From positions 5,844,501-5,908,500 of the forward strand of contig NZ_CP120717.1 in the NCBI RefSeq assembly GCF_032883915.1: a stretch of 64,000 nt of DNA, written 5' to 3'. The stretch comes from Endozoicomonas sp. 8E. Lineage in GTDB: Bacteria; Pseudomonadota; Gammaproteobacteria; Pseudomonadales; Endozoicomonadaceae. A program made the translations under genes and the position numbers. The notes beneath the pieces were generated by a model. That model made no database searches. It saw only the letters and a list, made by a program, of their open reading frames with translations, and had not been told where the DNA came from. Shown here piece by piece: positions 53,156 through 62,714 of this stretch. Each line of letters begins with the position of its first letter. The stretch's first letter is position 1.

Positions 53156-55169
53156 AATTATTAAACACTCACTTTTTGCAACACTGCTGTCACTGTCGTT
53201 GTCTGTCATCTGCCAGACTAAACCGTTGACAAGAACTTTTATTGCCGAGCTTGAGCAAAATTCAGATTTTCCAAAGCAGAAATTTTCTATAACAAAAGAT
53301 TGCCGTACATTGTTGGACAACCCATCAGACATTGTCGACATAAACGGCTATCCAGAACCTGATTCGCCGACGAATGACAAACGATACAGCACATTCAGTT
53401 ACACGCTGAAAACAACCTTCATTGAGCCGATTTCGTGGCAATGGCCTTACGCCACGAATCTGCTGGTAGCTTTTGAACTGATCCTGACCACCAGAGACGC
53501 CTCTCCAGTCTACAACACTTATTCATGGCTACCTGTAGAAGCGTTTATCGCTGTCGGCTGGCTTTTAAAAAGCGACTGGAACCCTGATTCACCGCTGCTC
53601 AATTCTTTTAGACGACAGTATTTATCTATGTTGTCGCAGGGAGATCACCTGTCTGCGATCACCACTATGATGCCTGGCTCTGAACGTGATCAATCACAAG
53701 CAAAGCCCTCAGAATCATCCATCCAACAAGCCCCACAAATCACAACCTACCCTATAGGCTATTTCACCAGTCTTCTGTATTCTGACTTTGATGACGGTAA
53801 CGAAGCCCCTCAACAACACTCACATACTTTGGGTTTAAATTGTTTCGTCCATCCCTGTAATGATGTTTGTCAATTCGGAAAACCTTCAGATTCATCCGGT
53901 AGCGGAGCGCTGGAATATCAAGAAAGTTCGGCAGACCACACAGGCGCACCACCCGAACAAAGCTCATACCCCCATCAGACCAATGCACAGTTTGATAGCT
54001 GCGCCTCTACAAAAGGGGTCGCCTTAGACGGGGTGATCATAGACAGGCTCGCCCTTAACTCAAAGGGTACTGATGTAGCCGATACAATTAATCCACCCCG
54101 GCAAACAATCTGCAGAGAGTTATTAGTCGGGAAGGATTCTCAACCGCGGCAATGCGGGAAGGCCTTTAAGAATGAAAGATTACTTTCATCTCACAAAAGC
54201 GGATACCATACCGGGCAAAAAACCTGTGAGCTAACCCTGGCTGGGGAGGACGGACAACGGCGGTCATGCGGGAAGGTCTGCAAGACTGCTCAAGCCCTGT
54301 ACTATCACAAAAAAAGCGTCCACAGCGAGCAAAAAACCTGTGGCTTTAGTATGGTCGGAGAGGATGGCCAGAAGCAGGTATGCGCCATAGTCTGCAAGAA
54401 TGTTCAATCTCTTGCGAATCACAAAAAGCAAAAACACTGCGGGGAACAAACCTGTAGAGTAACCGTAGTCACAGAGGATGGCCTGCAGCAACCATGCGGG
54501 AAGATCTACAAGAATTTTCAGGCTCTGTTTTATCACAAAAGAAAAGAGCACACCGGTATACAGACCTGTAACATAACCGTGGTTGGAGAGGATGGCCAGT
54601 CGCGGGCATGCGCTATGACCTACAAGAATGTCGCAGCCTTTGGGACTCACAGGAGCATCTACCATACCGGGCAACAAACCTGTGACGAGACATTAGTCGG
54701 GAAGGATGTTCAGCAAAGGCCATGCGGGACGGTCTGCAAGAATGCTCTAGCCCTCCGGATTCACAAAAGCAAAGTCCACAGCGGGCAAAAAACTTGTGAT
54801 ATGGCAGTGGTCGGAAAGGATGGTCAGCAGCGGTCATGTGGGAGAGTTTTTAAGAGTGCCCATACCCTGTGGGATCACAAAAGCAAAATGCACAGCGGGC
54901 AAAAAACCTGTGACGCAACGGTGGTCGGGGAGGATGGACAGCAAAGAGCATGCGGAACGGTTTGCAATAATGCCAGAGCCCTGACAAACCACAAAAGAAG
55001 AGACCATAGCGGGCCAAAAGCCTGTGAAGTGACAGTGGTCGGGAAGGATAGTCAGAAGCGGTTGTGCGGGAAGATCTGCGAAAATGTCCAAGCCCTGTCG
55101 AATCACAAAAGAATTCATCGAAAACGCAATCCTGCTGATGTGGATCGGGAAGATGAGCTCAATCCTTGA
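53136..55169 (+). CDS. Array member 27: exported protein with nine C2H2 fingers
   Basis: This is one of the few later members with an ATG before the complete signal: MTEGKDRIIKHSLFATLL from 53136, where other members have TGTAAACC. The ATG lies in the hairpin loop and has no ribosome site of its own, so initiation at the ATT 53160 remains possible. The product is 677 residues. Three DGV or RLA units precede nine finger units, which start near residue 326. Several have changed Gly in the CG pair (CAIVC, CAMTY). The last finger ends HKRIHRKRNPAD. Confidence 0.88.
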   Translation: MTEGKDRIIKHSLFATLLSLSLSVICQTKPLTRTFIAELEQNSDFPKQKFSITKDCRTLLDNPSDIVDINGYPEPDSPTNDKRYSTFSYTLKTTFIEPISWQWPYATNLLVAFELILTTRDASPVYNTYSWLPVEAFIAVGWLLKSDWNPDSPLLNSFRRQYLSMLSQGDHLSAITTMMPGSERDQSQAKPSESSIQQAPQITTYPIGYFTSLLYSDFDDGNEAPQQHSHTLGLNCFVHPCNDVCQFGKPSDSSGSGALEYQESSADHTGAPPEQSSYPHQTNAQFDSCASTKGVALDGVIIDRLALNSKGTDVADTINPPRQTICRELLVGKDSQPRQCGKAFKNERLLSSHKSGYHTGQKTCELTLAGEDGQRRSCGKVCKTAQALYYHKKSVHSEQKTCGFSMVGEDGQKQVCAIVCKNVQSLANHKKQKHCGEQTCRVTVVTEDGLQQPCGKIYKNFQALFYHKRKEHTGIQTCNITVVGEDGQSRACAMTYKNVAAFGTHRSIYHTGQQTCDETLVGKDVQQRPCGTVCKNALALRIHKSKVHSGQKTCDMAVVGKDGQQRSCGRVFKSAHTLWDHKSKMHSGQKTCDATVVGEDGQQRACGTVCNNARALTNHKRRDHSGPKACEVTVVGKDSQKRLCGKICENVQALSNHKRIHRKRNPADVDREDELNP

Positions 55170-55257
55170 GCTGAAACCCGCTACTAAAAAAAACACAAAA
55201 TCCTTTATATTCTTGATCTCTCCTTTCTCTCTGTGACCAGAAGACAAGGATAGAATT

Positions 55258-56586
55258 ATTAAACTCTCACGCTTTGCAACAATGCTGTTGTTTATGCTGT
55301 CGTTGTCTGTTTTCTGTCAGATAGAACCGTTGACAAAGCAATTCATTGTCGAACTTAAACAGAATACAGGTTCCTCAAACCAGAGATTTTCTATAAAACC
55401 TGACCTGAACACATTGCTGAACAACCCGTCAGATATTGCCGAAACTTACGGCTATGAAGGATCCGGTTTGCCATCGGGTGAAAAACGACACAAACCTGAC
55501 AGTTACGGATTCAAAACAACCTTCATTGAGTCGATTTCGTGGCAATGGCTTTGCACCACGAATCTGCTGGTTGCTTATCGACTGATTCTGACCACCAAAG
55601 GCACCCTTTTAAGCTCCAAGCTTTATTAATGGGTACCTTTAGAAGCGGTTATCGCTGTGGATTGGCTTTTAAAGAACTATTGGAACCCCGATTCACCGCT
55701 GCTTAATCCTCTTGAACAACAGACCTCACCTGTGCTGACACGGGGAGTTCACCCTTTTGCGATCATCACTATGATGTCTGGCTCTGAACGAAGCCAACCG
55801 CAAGGCCAGCTATCAAAATCATCCGGCAAACAAGCCCTGCAAACCACCACCTGCCCAAAAGCCTATTTCACTCATCTTCTTTATCCTGACCCTGGTGACG
55901 GTGCCCCCTATACAACACTCACATACTTTAGGTTTAAATTGTTCTATCTATCCCTGTTATGGCGTTTGTCAATTCCGACAATCTTCCCACTCATCCGATA
56001 GCGGAGCATTCAACTCAGGAGAGAGCTCAACAGACTCCCCAGAGTCAACAACCGAACCGAACTGTGCTCCTACTTGTTCGATAGATACCTCCATAGCTGT
56101 AAATCTGAAGATAAGGCCAGCTGAAACTTGGGTGCAGCTGCCGCCGATACAGTTACTCCTGCCGGACAAGCAACCTGCAACTTGATCACGTTCTGCAGAT
56201 GTGGCCAGCTAATGCAATGCGGGAGGATCTTCAAGAATAAAAAAACACTGCTCTCTCACAAAAGTAACTATCACGCCGGGCGAAGAACCTGTAACGTCAC
56301 TATGGTCGGGGAAGATGGCCTACAACGGCCGTGCATAGTTGTTAGGAAGGATGATCTGCCGCGACCATGCGCAAAGGCTTACTCGAATACTAAAGCCTTA
56401 TCAACTCATAAAAGCGGACACCATACCGGGTAACGAACCTGTGACTTTACCTTAGTCGGGGAAGATGGCCGGTTGCGATCATGCGGGGCGGTCTGCAAAA
56501 ATGCCCTGCCCCTGTCGAAGCACAGAAAGATCCATCGAAAACGCAAGCCTTTTGATGTGAATTTAGACCATGACCTTAATCCTTGA
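55258..56586 (+). pseudogene. Array member 28: pseudogene with several lesions
   Basis: The gene opens at ATG 55282 (MLLFMLSLSVFCQI). TAA at 55627 replaces the TCA of YSW, and a deletion near 55890 shifts the frame just before the Cys cluster. Another frame change lies near 56110-56130. The second finger is fused to part of a third. TAA at 56431 replaces a CAA in the linker before the last finger. The last finger and RKRKPFDV tail are still recognisable to 56586. Five disruptions in 1.3 kb indicate an inactive copy. Confidence 0.85.
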
Positions 56587-56640
56587 ACGGAAAACTGCGC
56601 TTTCATGAGGAAGTTACAAAAACACACTTATATTCTTGAT

Positions 56641-56677
56641 CTATCTTTCCTTTCTGTATGACAAGAGGCAAGAATAG
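56641..56677 (+). promoter_or_regulatory. Weakened inverted repeat, member 29
   Basis: CTATCTTT (56641-56648) and AAGAATAG (56670-56677) keep all but one pair of the stem, including one G-U pair. The ribosome site is weakened to AAGAA. This gene also has an ATG in the loop (56658). Confidence 0.35.
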
Positions 56678-58403
56678 AATTATTAAACACTCACTCTTTG
56701 TAGTACTGATGCTGCTGTCTTTATCTGTCATCATCCGGGCCAATCCATTAACAAGACGATTTATTGTCGAGCTTGAACACAATACAGATTCTCCAAACCA
56801 GAACTTTTCTATAAAGCCTGACTGGCATATTTTGTCAGACAACCTGTCAGACATTGCCGAAAAAAAAGACTATACAGAGACCGCTTTGTCATCAGATGAC
56901 AAACGACACAGACCTAACGACTACGGGGTAACAACGCCCTTTATTGGATCGATTTCGTGGCAATGGCTTTACGCGACAAATCTCCTGGTTGCTTACGAAC
57001 TTATCCTGACCACCGGAAACAACCGTGAAAGCTCCCACCATTGTTCATGGGTACCTGTAGAAGCGGCTATCGCTGTCGGTCAGCTTTTAAAAAGCTATTG
57101 GAACCCGTATTCACCGCTGTTTAATCCGATTGAACCAAGAGAGACGAGTGAAAACCACACGTTTGCAATCACCACTATGATGCATGGTTCTATAGATGAC
57201 CAACAACAAGGCCAGCCATCGAAATCATCAGGCCAGCAAGCCCCACAAGTAACTACCCATTCTGCAGGCTCGTTCAATCATTTCCTTTATTCTGACTCTG
57301 GTGAAGGTAACCAAAGCCCACAGCAACACTCACATACCTTGGGTTTGAATTGTTTCGTCCATCCCTGCAACGGCCTTTGTCAATTTCTACAACCTTCCGA
57401 TTCATCCGATAGCGGAGCAATCAAATCAGTAAAAATCTCGAAAGACTACACAGGAGCCACACCCAAACCAAGATCATGTCCCCATTTAGACAATAGACAC
57501 TGCTATAGTTGTAATTCTGCAAATGGGGTCGCCTCAAACCCGCTGGCTGCAGGAACAGCCAATACAGCTCCCGCACCAGCAGGGCTAGCAACCTGCAACG
57601 TGATAGTGTTCAGGGAAGGTGGCCAGTTAATACAATGCGGGAAGATCTGCAAGACTAAGAGATCACTGTCCTCTCACAAAAGCAACTACCACACCGGGCA
57701 AAAAACCTGTTACATGACCATGGTCGGGGAAGATGGCCTGCAGCGATCATGCGGGAGGATCTGCAAGAATGCTCAAACTCTGTCGGATCACAAAAAAAGC
57801 GTCCATACCGGACAACAAATCTGTGACGTAACCCTGGTTAGAGAGGATGGCCAGTCTCGCCAATGTGGAGCGGTCCGCAAAAGCGCTAAAGCCCTGTCGG
57901 ATCACAAAAGCAAATACCATACGGGACAGAGAACCTGTGAAGTAAAAATGGTCGGGGAGGATGGCATTCAGCGAATATGCGGGATGGTTTGCAAGAGTGC
58001 TCAGAACCTGTTGGATCACAAAAGAAGAAACCACACCGGGCAAAAAATCTGTGACGCGACCGTGGTCGGGGAGAATGGTCAGCAATGCCGATGCGGAAAG
58101 GTCTGCAAGAGTGCTAAAGCCTTGGTAAATCACAAAAGAGTAGACCACAGCGGACAAAAAACTTGTGACGAGACCGTGGTCGGAAAGGATGGTCAGCAGC
58201 GGCCATGTGGGACAACCTGCAAGAATGCTGCAGCTCTTTCGACTCACAAAAGCAGTTTCCACAGAGGGCAAAAAACCTGTGACCTGACCGTGGTCGGGGA
58301 GGATGGTCAGCAGCTGCGATGCGGGACAACCTTAAAGAATGCTAAAGCCCTGTACGCTCACAAAAGAGCACATCGAAAACGCAAGCCTGTTGATGAGAAT
58401 TGA
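56658..58403 (+). CDS. Array member 29: exported protein with seven C2H2 fingers
   Basis: ATG 56658 gives MTRGKNRIIKHSLFVVLM and a signal ending VIIRA, with Ile-Arg where others have Cys-Gln. The product is 581 residues. The Cys cluster is CFVHPCNGLC and the second is CPHLDNRHCYSCNSAN. Seven intact fingers start near residue 313. The third has Arg at the core position (CGAVR), and unit 5 has an extra Cys in the loop (QQCRCGKVC). The tail RKRKPVDEN ends immediately; the stop comes about ten codons earlier than in most members. Confidence 0.88.
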   Translation: MTRGKNRIIKHSLFVVLMLLSLSVIIRANPLTRRFIVELEHNTDSPNQNFSIKPDWHILSDNLSDIAEKKDYTETALSSDDKRHRPNDYGVTTPFIGSISWQWLYATNLLVAYELILTTGNNRESSHHCSWVPVEAAIAVGQLLKSYWNPYSPLFNPIEPRETSENHTFAITTMMHGSIDDQQQGQPSKSSGQQAPQVTTHSAGSFNHFLYSDSGEGNQSPQQHSHTLGLNCFVHPCNGLCQFLQPSDSSDSGAIKSVKISKDYTGATPKPRSCPHLDNRHCYSCNSANGVASNPLAAGTANTAPAPAGLATCNVIVFREGGQLIQCGKICKTKRSLSSHKSNYHTGQKTCYMTMVGEDGLQRSCGRICKNAQTLSDHKKSVHTGQQICDVTLVREDGQSRQCGAVRKSAKALSDHKSKYHTGQRTCEVKMVGEDGIQRICGMVCKSAQNLLDHKRRNHTGQKICDATVVGENGQQCRCGKVCKSAKALVNHKRVDHSGQKTCDETVVGKDGQQRPCGTTCKNAAALSTHKSSFHRGQKTCDLTVVGEDGQQLRCGTTLKNAKALYAHKRAHRKRKPVDEN

Positions 58404-58442
58404 GACGATGACCTTCATCCTTGAATGGACACCTGCCCTTTT

Positions 58443-58754
58443 AGAGGGTGTCGCAAAACTCTCTCCAACGTGCGAACGAGTTGACTCTCGTCATTCCCGA
58501 CTTCATTCTCGTCATTCCCGACTTCATTCTCGTCATTCCCGACTTCATTCTCGTCATTCCCGACTTCATTCTCGTCATTCCCGCGAAGGCGGGAATCCAC
58601 ACTGATTCACCACCAGAACCATACTGCCCGGCGCCCCCTGGCCTTGTCATCCCCGAGAAGGCAGAGATCCACCGTTGGCGCTGAATTCCCGCCTTCGCGG
58701 GAATGACGACCTCAGAGCATGGGAACGAGCTATTGGAGTTTTGCGACACCCTCT
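58443..58754. mobile_element. MITE-like element, copy 2 (inverted relative to copy 1)
   Basis: The same 19-bp terminal inverted repeats as at 2318-2568 lie at 58443-58461 and 58736-58754. Read on the minus strand the interior follows copy 1 almost base for base, including GGCGCCGGGCAGTATGGTTC. It is 61 bp longer, mostly through expansion of a 21-bp unit. TTTA flanks the element on both sides if the ends are taken as GAGGG...CCCTC. It separates the stop of member 29 from the leader of member 30 without disturbing either. No coding region is present. Confidence 0.78.
58487..58583. repeat. 21-bp tandem repeat inside MITE copy 2
   Basis: Four identical units of CTCGTCATTCCCGACTTCATT plus a partial fifth unit. 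Copy 1 of the element has about one unit, so the expansion occurred after the copies separated. Confidence 0.92.
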
Positions 58755-58787
58755 TTATGAGGAAGACACAAAAACAATTGTCTTGAT

Positions 58788-58824
58788 CTATCCTTCCTCT
58801 CTGTATTCCAGAAGACAGGGATAG
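58788..58824 (+). promoter_or_regulatory. Inverted repeat covering the ribosome site, member 30
   Basis: CTATCCTT (58788-58795) pairs with AGGGATAG (58817-58824) with one G-U pair. It lies 33 bp after the end of the MITE. Confidence 0.5.
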
Positions 58825-58858
58825 AATTATTAAACACTCACTCTGTGCAACACTGCTG

Positions 58859-60733
58859 TTGATATCGTTGTCTGTTATCTGTCATGCCAAACCATCTACA
58901 GAACGATTTATTGTCGAGCTTGAACAGAATGCTTATTTTACAAACGAGAGCATTTCTATAAGGTCTGCCTACCACACTCTGTTGGACAACCTGTCAGCAG
59001 TTTATAAACGACAAAGAACTGACAGTTACGAGGTCAAAACGCCCCTTATTGAATCGATTTCGTGGCAATCTTTTTACGCCACGAATCTGCTGGTTGCTTA
59101 TGAACTCATCCTTACCCCCAGAGACACCCGTCCGGGCTCCCACCACTGTTCCTGGATACCTATAGAAGTGGTTATCGCTATCGGCCAGCTTTTAAAAAAC
59201 TATTGGAACCCGGATTTACCATTGTTTAACCCGGCTGGACAACAAGAGTCGAGTGAAAATCACACGTTTGCGATCACTACAGCGTTGCCCGATGCTAGAA
59301 ATGACCAACAACAAGGCCAGCCATCAGAATCATCCGACCAGCAATCCCGGCAAGTCCCCCCCCACCCTATAGGCTATTCCAACCATCTCCTTTATTCTGA
59401 TTCTGGTGACGGAAACGAAGGCCCTCAACAATACTCACATACTATGGGTTTAAATTGTTTCGTCCTTCCCTGTCATGGCGTTTGTCAATTCCGACAATCT
59501 TGCGACTCTTCCGGTAGCGGAGCACTCAACTCAGTAGCAAGCTCGGCAGACTCCACAGGAGCAACAGCCGAGCCTGGATCATGCCCCTATTTGACCAGCA
59601 GACACTGTTATAGTTGCAACTCTGTAGCCGGGGTCGCCTCATACTCAATGGCTACCGGGGCAGTCGATTTAACGCCCCCTGCAGGGCAAGCAAACTGCAA
59701 TGTTGTAGTGTTTAGCGAAGGTGGTCAGATACGGCAATGCGGGAAGGTCTGCAAGAATGAAAAAGCACTGTCCAGTCATAAAAGAAACTACCACTGCGGG
59801 CAACAAATCTGTAACCTGACCCTGGTCAGTGAAGATGGCCAGCAACAGCAATGCGGAAAGGTCTGCAAGACTGTTAAAGCCCTGTCGAATCACAAATACA
59901 AAAAACACAGCGGACAAAAAACCTGTGAAGTAAAAATGGTCGGGGAGGATGGCCAGCAGCGGTCATGCGCAAGAATCTTCAGGAACGCTGAATCTCTGTC
60001 GAATCACAAATGCAAAAAACACAGCGGACTAAAAACCTGTGAAGTAAAAATGGTCGGGGAGGATGGCCAGCAGCAGTCGTGCGGAACAATCTTCAGGAAC
60101 GCTCAATCTCTGTCGAATCATAAACGCATCGTCCACGGCGGGCAAAAAATCTGTGACTGGAAAGTACTCGGTGAGAATGGCAAGCTGCGGCCATGCGGGC
60201 AGGTCTGCAATAATGTTCTAAATCTGTCGAATCACAAAAGAAAGGCTCACTCGGGGCAAAAAATCTGTGACGTAACCGTGCTTGGGAAGGATAGCCAGCA
60301 GCGGCCATGCGGAAAGGTCCTCAAGAACGCAGGATCACTGTCGACTCACAAAAGCCTCATCCACAGCGGGTATAGAACCTGTGATGTAAAAGTAGCTGAG
60401 GAGGATGGCATTCAGCGACTATGCGGTTCGATCTGCAGTAATACTCGAGCCCTCTTGAGTCACAAAAGCAAAGTCCACAGCGGGCAAAAAACCTGTAACG
60501 TGGTCATAAACGGGAAGGATGGCCAACGACGGCGATGTGGGATGACCTGCAAGAATCATTCAGTCCTGTGGGATCATAAAAGAAGAGACCACTTCGGGCA
60601 AAAAACCTGCAGCATGACCGTGACCGGGAAAGATGGTCAGCAGGGACCTTCTGGAAAGGTCTGCAAAAATGCCATAGACCTGTCAAATCACAAAAGAACA
60701 CATCGAAAACGCAAGCCTGTTGATGTGAATTAA
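58859..60733 (+). CDS. Array member 30: exported protein with nine finger units
   Basis: TTG 58859 gives MISLSVICHA; the ATT is at 58829. The product is 624 residues. About 15 residues of the first mature segment are missing. Clusters CFVLPCHGVC and CPYLTSRHCYSCNSVA are present. Nine finger units start near residue 280. Units 3 and 4 are near copies (TCEVKMVGEDGQQ). The last has Ser for the second Cys (QGPSGKVC). The 3' end and the spacer after it (to about 60810) are nearly identical to those of member 31, marking a recent duplication or conversion. The tail is RKRKPVDVN. Confidence 0.88.
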   Translation: MISLSVICHAKPSTERFIVELEQNAYFTNESISIRSAYHTLLDNLSAVYKRQRTDSYEVKTPLIESISWQSFYATNLLVAYELILTPRDTRPGSHHCSWIPIEVVIAIGQLLKNYWNPDLPLFNPAGQQESSENHTFAITTALPDARNDQQQGQPSESSDQQSRQVPPHPIGYSNHLLYSDSGDGNEGPQQYSHTMGLNCFVLPCHGVCQFRQSCDSSGSGALNSVASSADSTGATAEPGSCPYLTSRHCYSCNSVAGVASYSMATGAVDLTPPAGQANCNVVVFSEGGQIRQCGKVCKNEKALSSHKRNYHCGQQICNLTLVSEDGQQQQCGKVCKTVKALSNHKYKKHSGQKTCEVKMVGEDGQQRSCARIFRNAESLSNHKCKKHSGLKTCEVKMVGEDGQQQSCGTIFRNAQSLSNHKRIVHGGQKICDWKVLGENGKLRPCGQVCNNVLNLSNHKRKAHSGQKICDVTVLGKDSQQRPCGKVLKNAGSLSTHKSLIHSGYRTCDVKVAEEDGIQRLCGSICSNTRALLSHKSKVHSGQKTCNVVINGKDGQRRRCGMTCKNHSVLWDHKRRDHFGQKTCSMTVTGKDGQQGPSGKVCKNAIDLSNHKRTHRKRKPVDVN

Positions 60734-60808
60734 AACGATGACCTTAATCCTTGATAGGACACTCGCCCTTTCACAAGGAGAATACAAAAACACACTTATT
60801 GTCTTGAT

Positions 60809-60845
60809 CTATCCTTTCTCTCTGTACCCCAGAAGGCAAGGATAG
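60809..60845 (+). promoter_or_regulatory. Inverted repeat covering the ribosome site, member 31
   Basis: CTATCCTT (60809-60816) and AAGGATAG (60838-60845) pair perfectly. Confidence 0.55.
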
Positions 60846-60879
60846 AATTATTAAATGTTCACTTTTTGCAGCACTGCTG

Positions 60880-62568
60880 TTGCTGTCGTTGTCCATCATT
60901 TGCCAGGCCAGGCCATTGACAAGACGATTTATTGTCGAGCTTGAACAGAATGCTGATTTTCCTGACCAGCACTTTTCTATAAAACATGACTGGCATACAT
61001 TGTCGGACAGCCCTTCAGACATTGTCGACAAACAAGGCTGTGCAGAGCACGGCTTGCCATCGCATAAAAAACGACATAAATCTTACAGTTGCGCAGTAAA
61101 AACCACCTTCATTGAGTCGATTTCGTGGCAATGGCTTTACACTACGAATCTGTTGATTGCTTATGAACTGATCCTGACCATCAAAAACAACTCTCCACAC
61201 CCAAACCCTTATTCATGGCTGCCTCTAGAAGCAGTTATCACCGTCAGCTGGCTTTTAAAAAGCTATTGGAACCCCAATTCGCCGCTGTTTAACCTGATTG
61301 AACAAAAAAAGGCAATGCAAGAACACCCCTTTGCGATCACCACTATGATGGCTGGCTCTGAACATGACCCACAACAAACAACACCATCAGAATCGTCCGG
61401 CCAGTCAGTCCCACAGGCCATCACCTTCCCTAAAGGCTATTTCACTCAACTTCTTTATTCTGACTCTGCCGATGGTAACGAAAACCCTCAACAACACTCA
61501 CATACTTTGGGTCTGAATTGTTTCCTCCACCCCTGTAATGACGTTTGCCAATTCCGACAATCTTCGGATTCATCTCCTGGCGAAGTGCTGGATTGTGAAA
61601 AAAGTTCAGCAGACCACACAGGAGCAACACCAGAACAGGGCTCATGCTCTCATTTGGCAAGTACACACTGTTATCGTTGCAACTCTAAAGACGGGCTTGC
61701 CTCAGTCTCAGAAGATACAGGGGAAGCCCATACAACTGACACTGCCGGGCAAACAACCTGCAACGTGATAGTGCCCGGGAAGAATGGCCAACAACGACCA
61801 TGCGGGAAAGTCTGCAAGAATGCTCGAGCCCTGTCGGTTCACAAAAGAAAAATACACTCCGGGCAACAAACCTGTAATGAGACCGTGGCCGGGAAAGATG
61901 GCCAGCTGCGGCCATGTGGGAAGGTCTACAAGTGTGCTAAAGCCCTGTCGGGACACAAAGCCAAATACCACACCGGGCAAAAAACCTGTGTCGTAATAGT
62001 AGTCAGGGAGGATGGCCAGAAGCACCCGTGCGGGAAGATCTACAAGTGTGCTCAAGCACTGTCGGATCACAAAGCCAAATACCACACCGGGCAAAAAACC
62101 TGTGTCTTGACAGTAGTCAGGGAGGATGGTCAACCACGGCCATGCGGGAGGGTCTGCAAGAATTCTCAAGCCCTGATGGATCACAAAAGAAAAGTTCACA
62201 CCGGACAACAAACCTGTGACGTGACCGTGGTCACGGAACATGGCCAGCAGCGACCGTGCGGGAAGGTCTGCAAGAATGCTCAATCTCTTTCGAGTCACAA
62301 AAGCAAAGTCCACAGCGGGCAACAAACCTGTGACTTGATCGAGGTCGGGAAGGATGGTGAGCAGCAGGCATGCGGCAAGGTATTCAAGAATACTAACTCT
62401 CTGTCAACTCACAAAACTATATACCACACCGGGCAAAAAACCTGCAGCATGACCGTGATCGGGGAAGATGGCCAGCAACGACCGTGTCGGAAGGTCTGCA
62501 AAAATGCCATAGACCTGTCAAATCACAAAAGAACACATCGAAAACGCAGGCCTGTTGATGTGAATTAA
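60880..62568 (+). CDS. Array member 31: exported protein with seven C2H2 fingers
   Basis: TTG 60880 gives MLSLSIICQA; the ATT is at 60850. The product is 562 residues. From the second hydrophobic segment to the second Cys cluster (CSHLASTHCYRCNSKDG) it is almost identical to member 32. Seven intact fingers start near residue 294. Units 2 and 3 share an additional Cys in the helix (KCAKAL, KCAQAL) and adjoining TGQKTCV sequence, showing copying of a single 114-bp unit. The final unit and tail RKRRPVDVN match member 30. Confidence 0.88.
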   Translation: MLSLSIICQARPLTRRFIVELEQNADFPDQHFSIKHDWHTLSDSPSDIVDKQGCAEHGLPSHKKRHKSYSCAVKTTFIESISWQWLYTTNLLIAYELILTIKNNSPHPNPYSWLPLEAVITVSWLLKSYWNPNSPLFNLIEQKKAMQEHPFAITTMMAGSEHDPQQTTPSESSGQSVPQAITFPKGYFTQLLYSDSADGNENPQQHSHTLGLNCFLHPCNDVCQFRQSSDSSPGEVLDCEKSSADHTGATPEQGSCSHLASTHCYRCNSKDGLASVSEDTGEAHTTDTAGQTTCNVIVPGKNGQQRPCGKVCKNARALSVHKRKIHSGQQTCNETVAGKDGQLRPCGKVYKCAKALSGHKAKYHTGQKTCVVIVVREDGQKHPCGKIYKCAQALSDHKAKYHTGQKTCVLTVVREDGQPRPCGRVCKNSQALMDHKRKVHTGQQTCDVTVVTEHGQQRPCGKVCKNAQSLSSHKSKVHSGQQTCDLIEVGKDGEQQACGKVFKNTNSLSTHKTIYHTGQKTCSMTVIGEDGQQRPCRKVCKNAIDLSNHKRTHRKRRPVDVN

Positions 62569-62643
62569 AACGATGACCTTAATCCTTGATAGGACACTCG
62601 CCCTTTCACAAGGAGAATACAAAAACAGACTTATTGTCTTGAT

Positions 62644-62680
62644 CTATCCTTCCTCTCTGTGTACCAGAAGGAAAGGATAG
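62644..62680 (+). promoter_or_regulatory. Inverted repeat covering the ribosome site, member 32
   Basis: CTATCCTT (62644-62651) and AAGGATAG (62673-62680) pair perfectly. Confidence 0.55.
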
Positions 62681-62714
62681 AATTATTAAATGTTCACTTT
62701 TTGCAGCACTGCTG

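Noticed and set aside
58339-58605. Open frame encoding HSRHSRL repeats
   Set aside because: It is a translation of the 21-bp tandem repeat in the MITE and overlaps the end of member 29.
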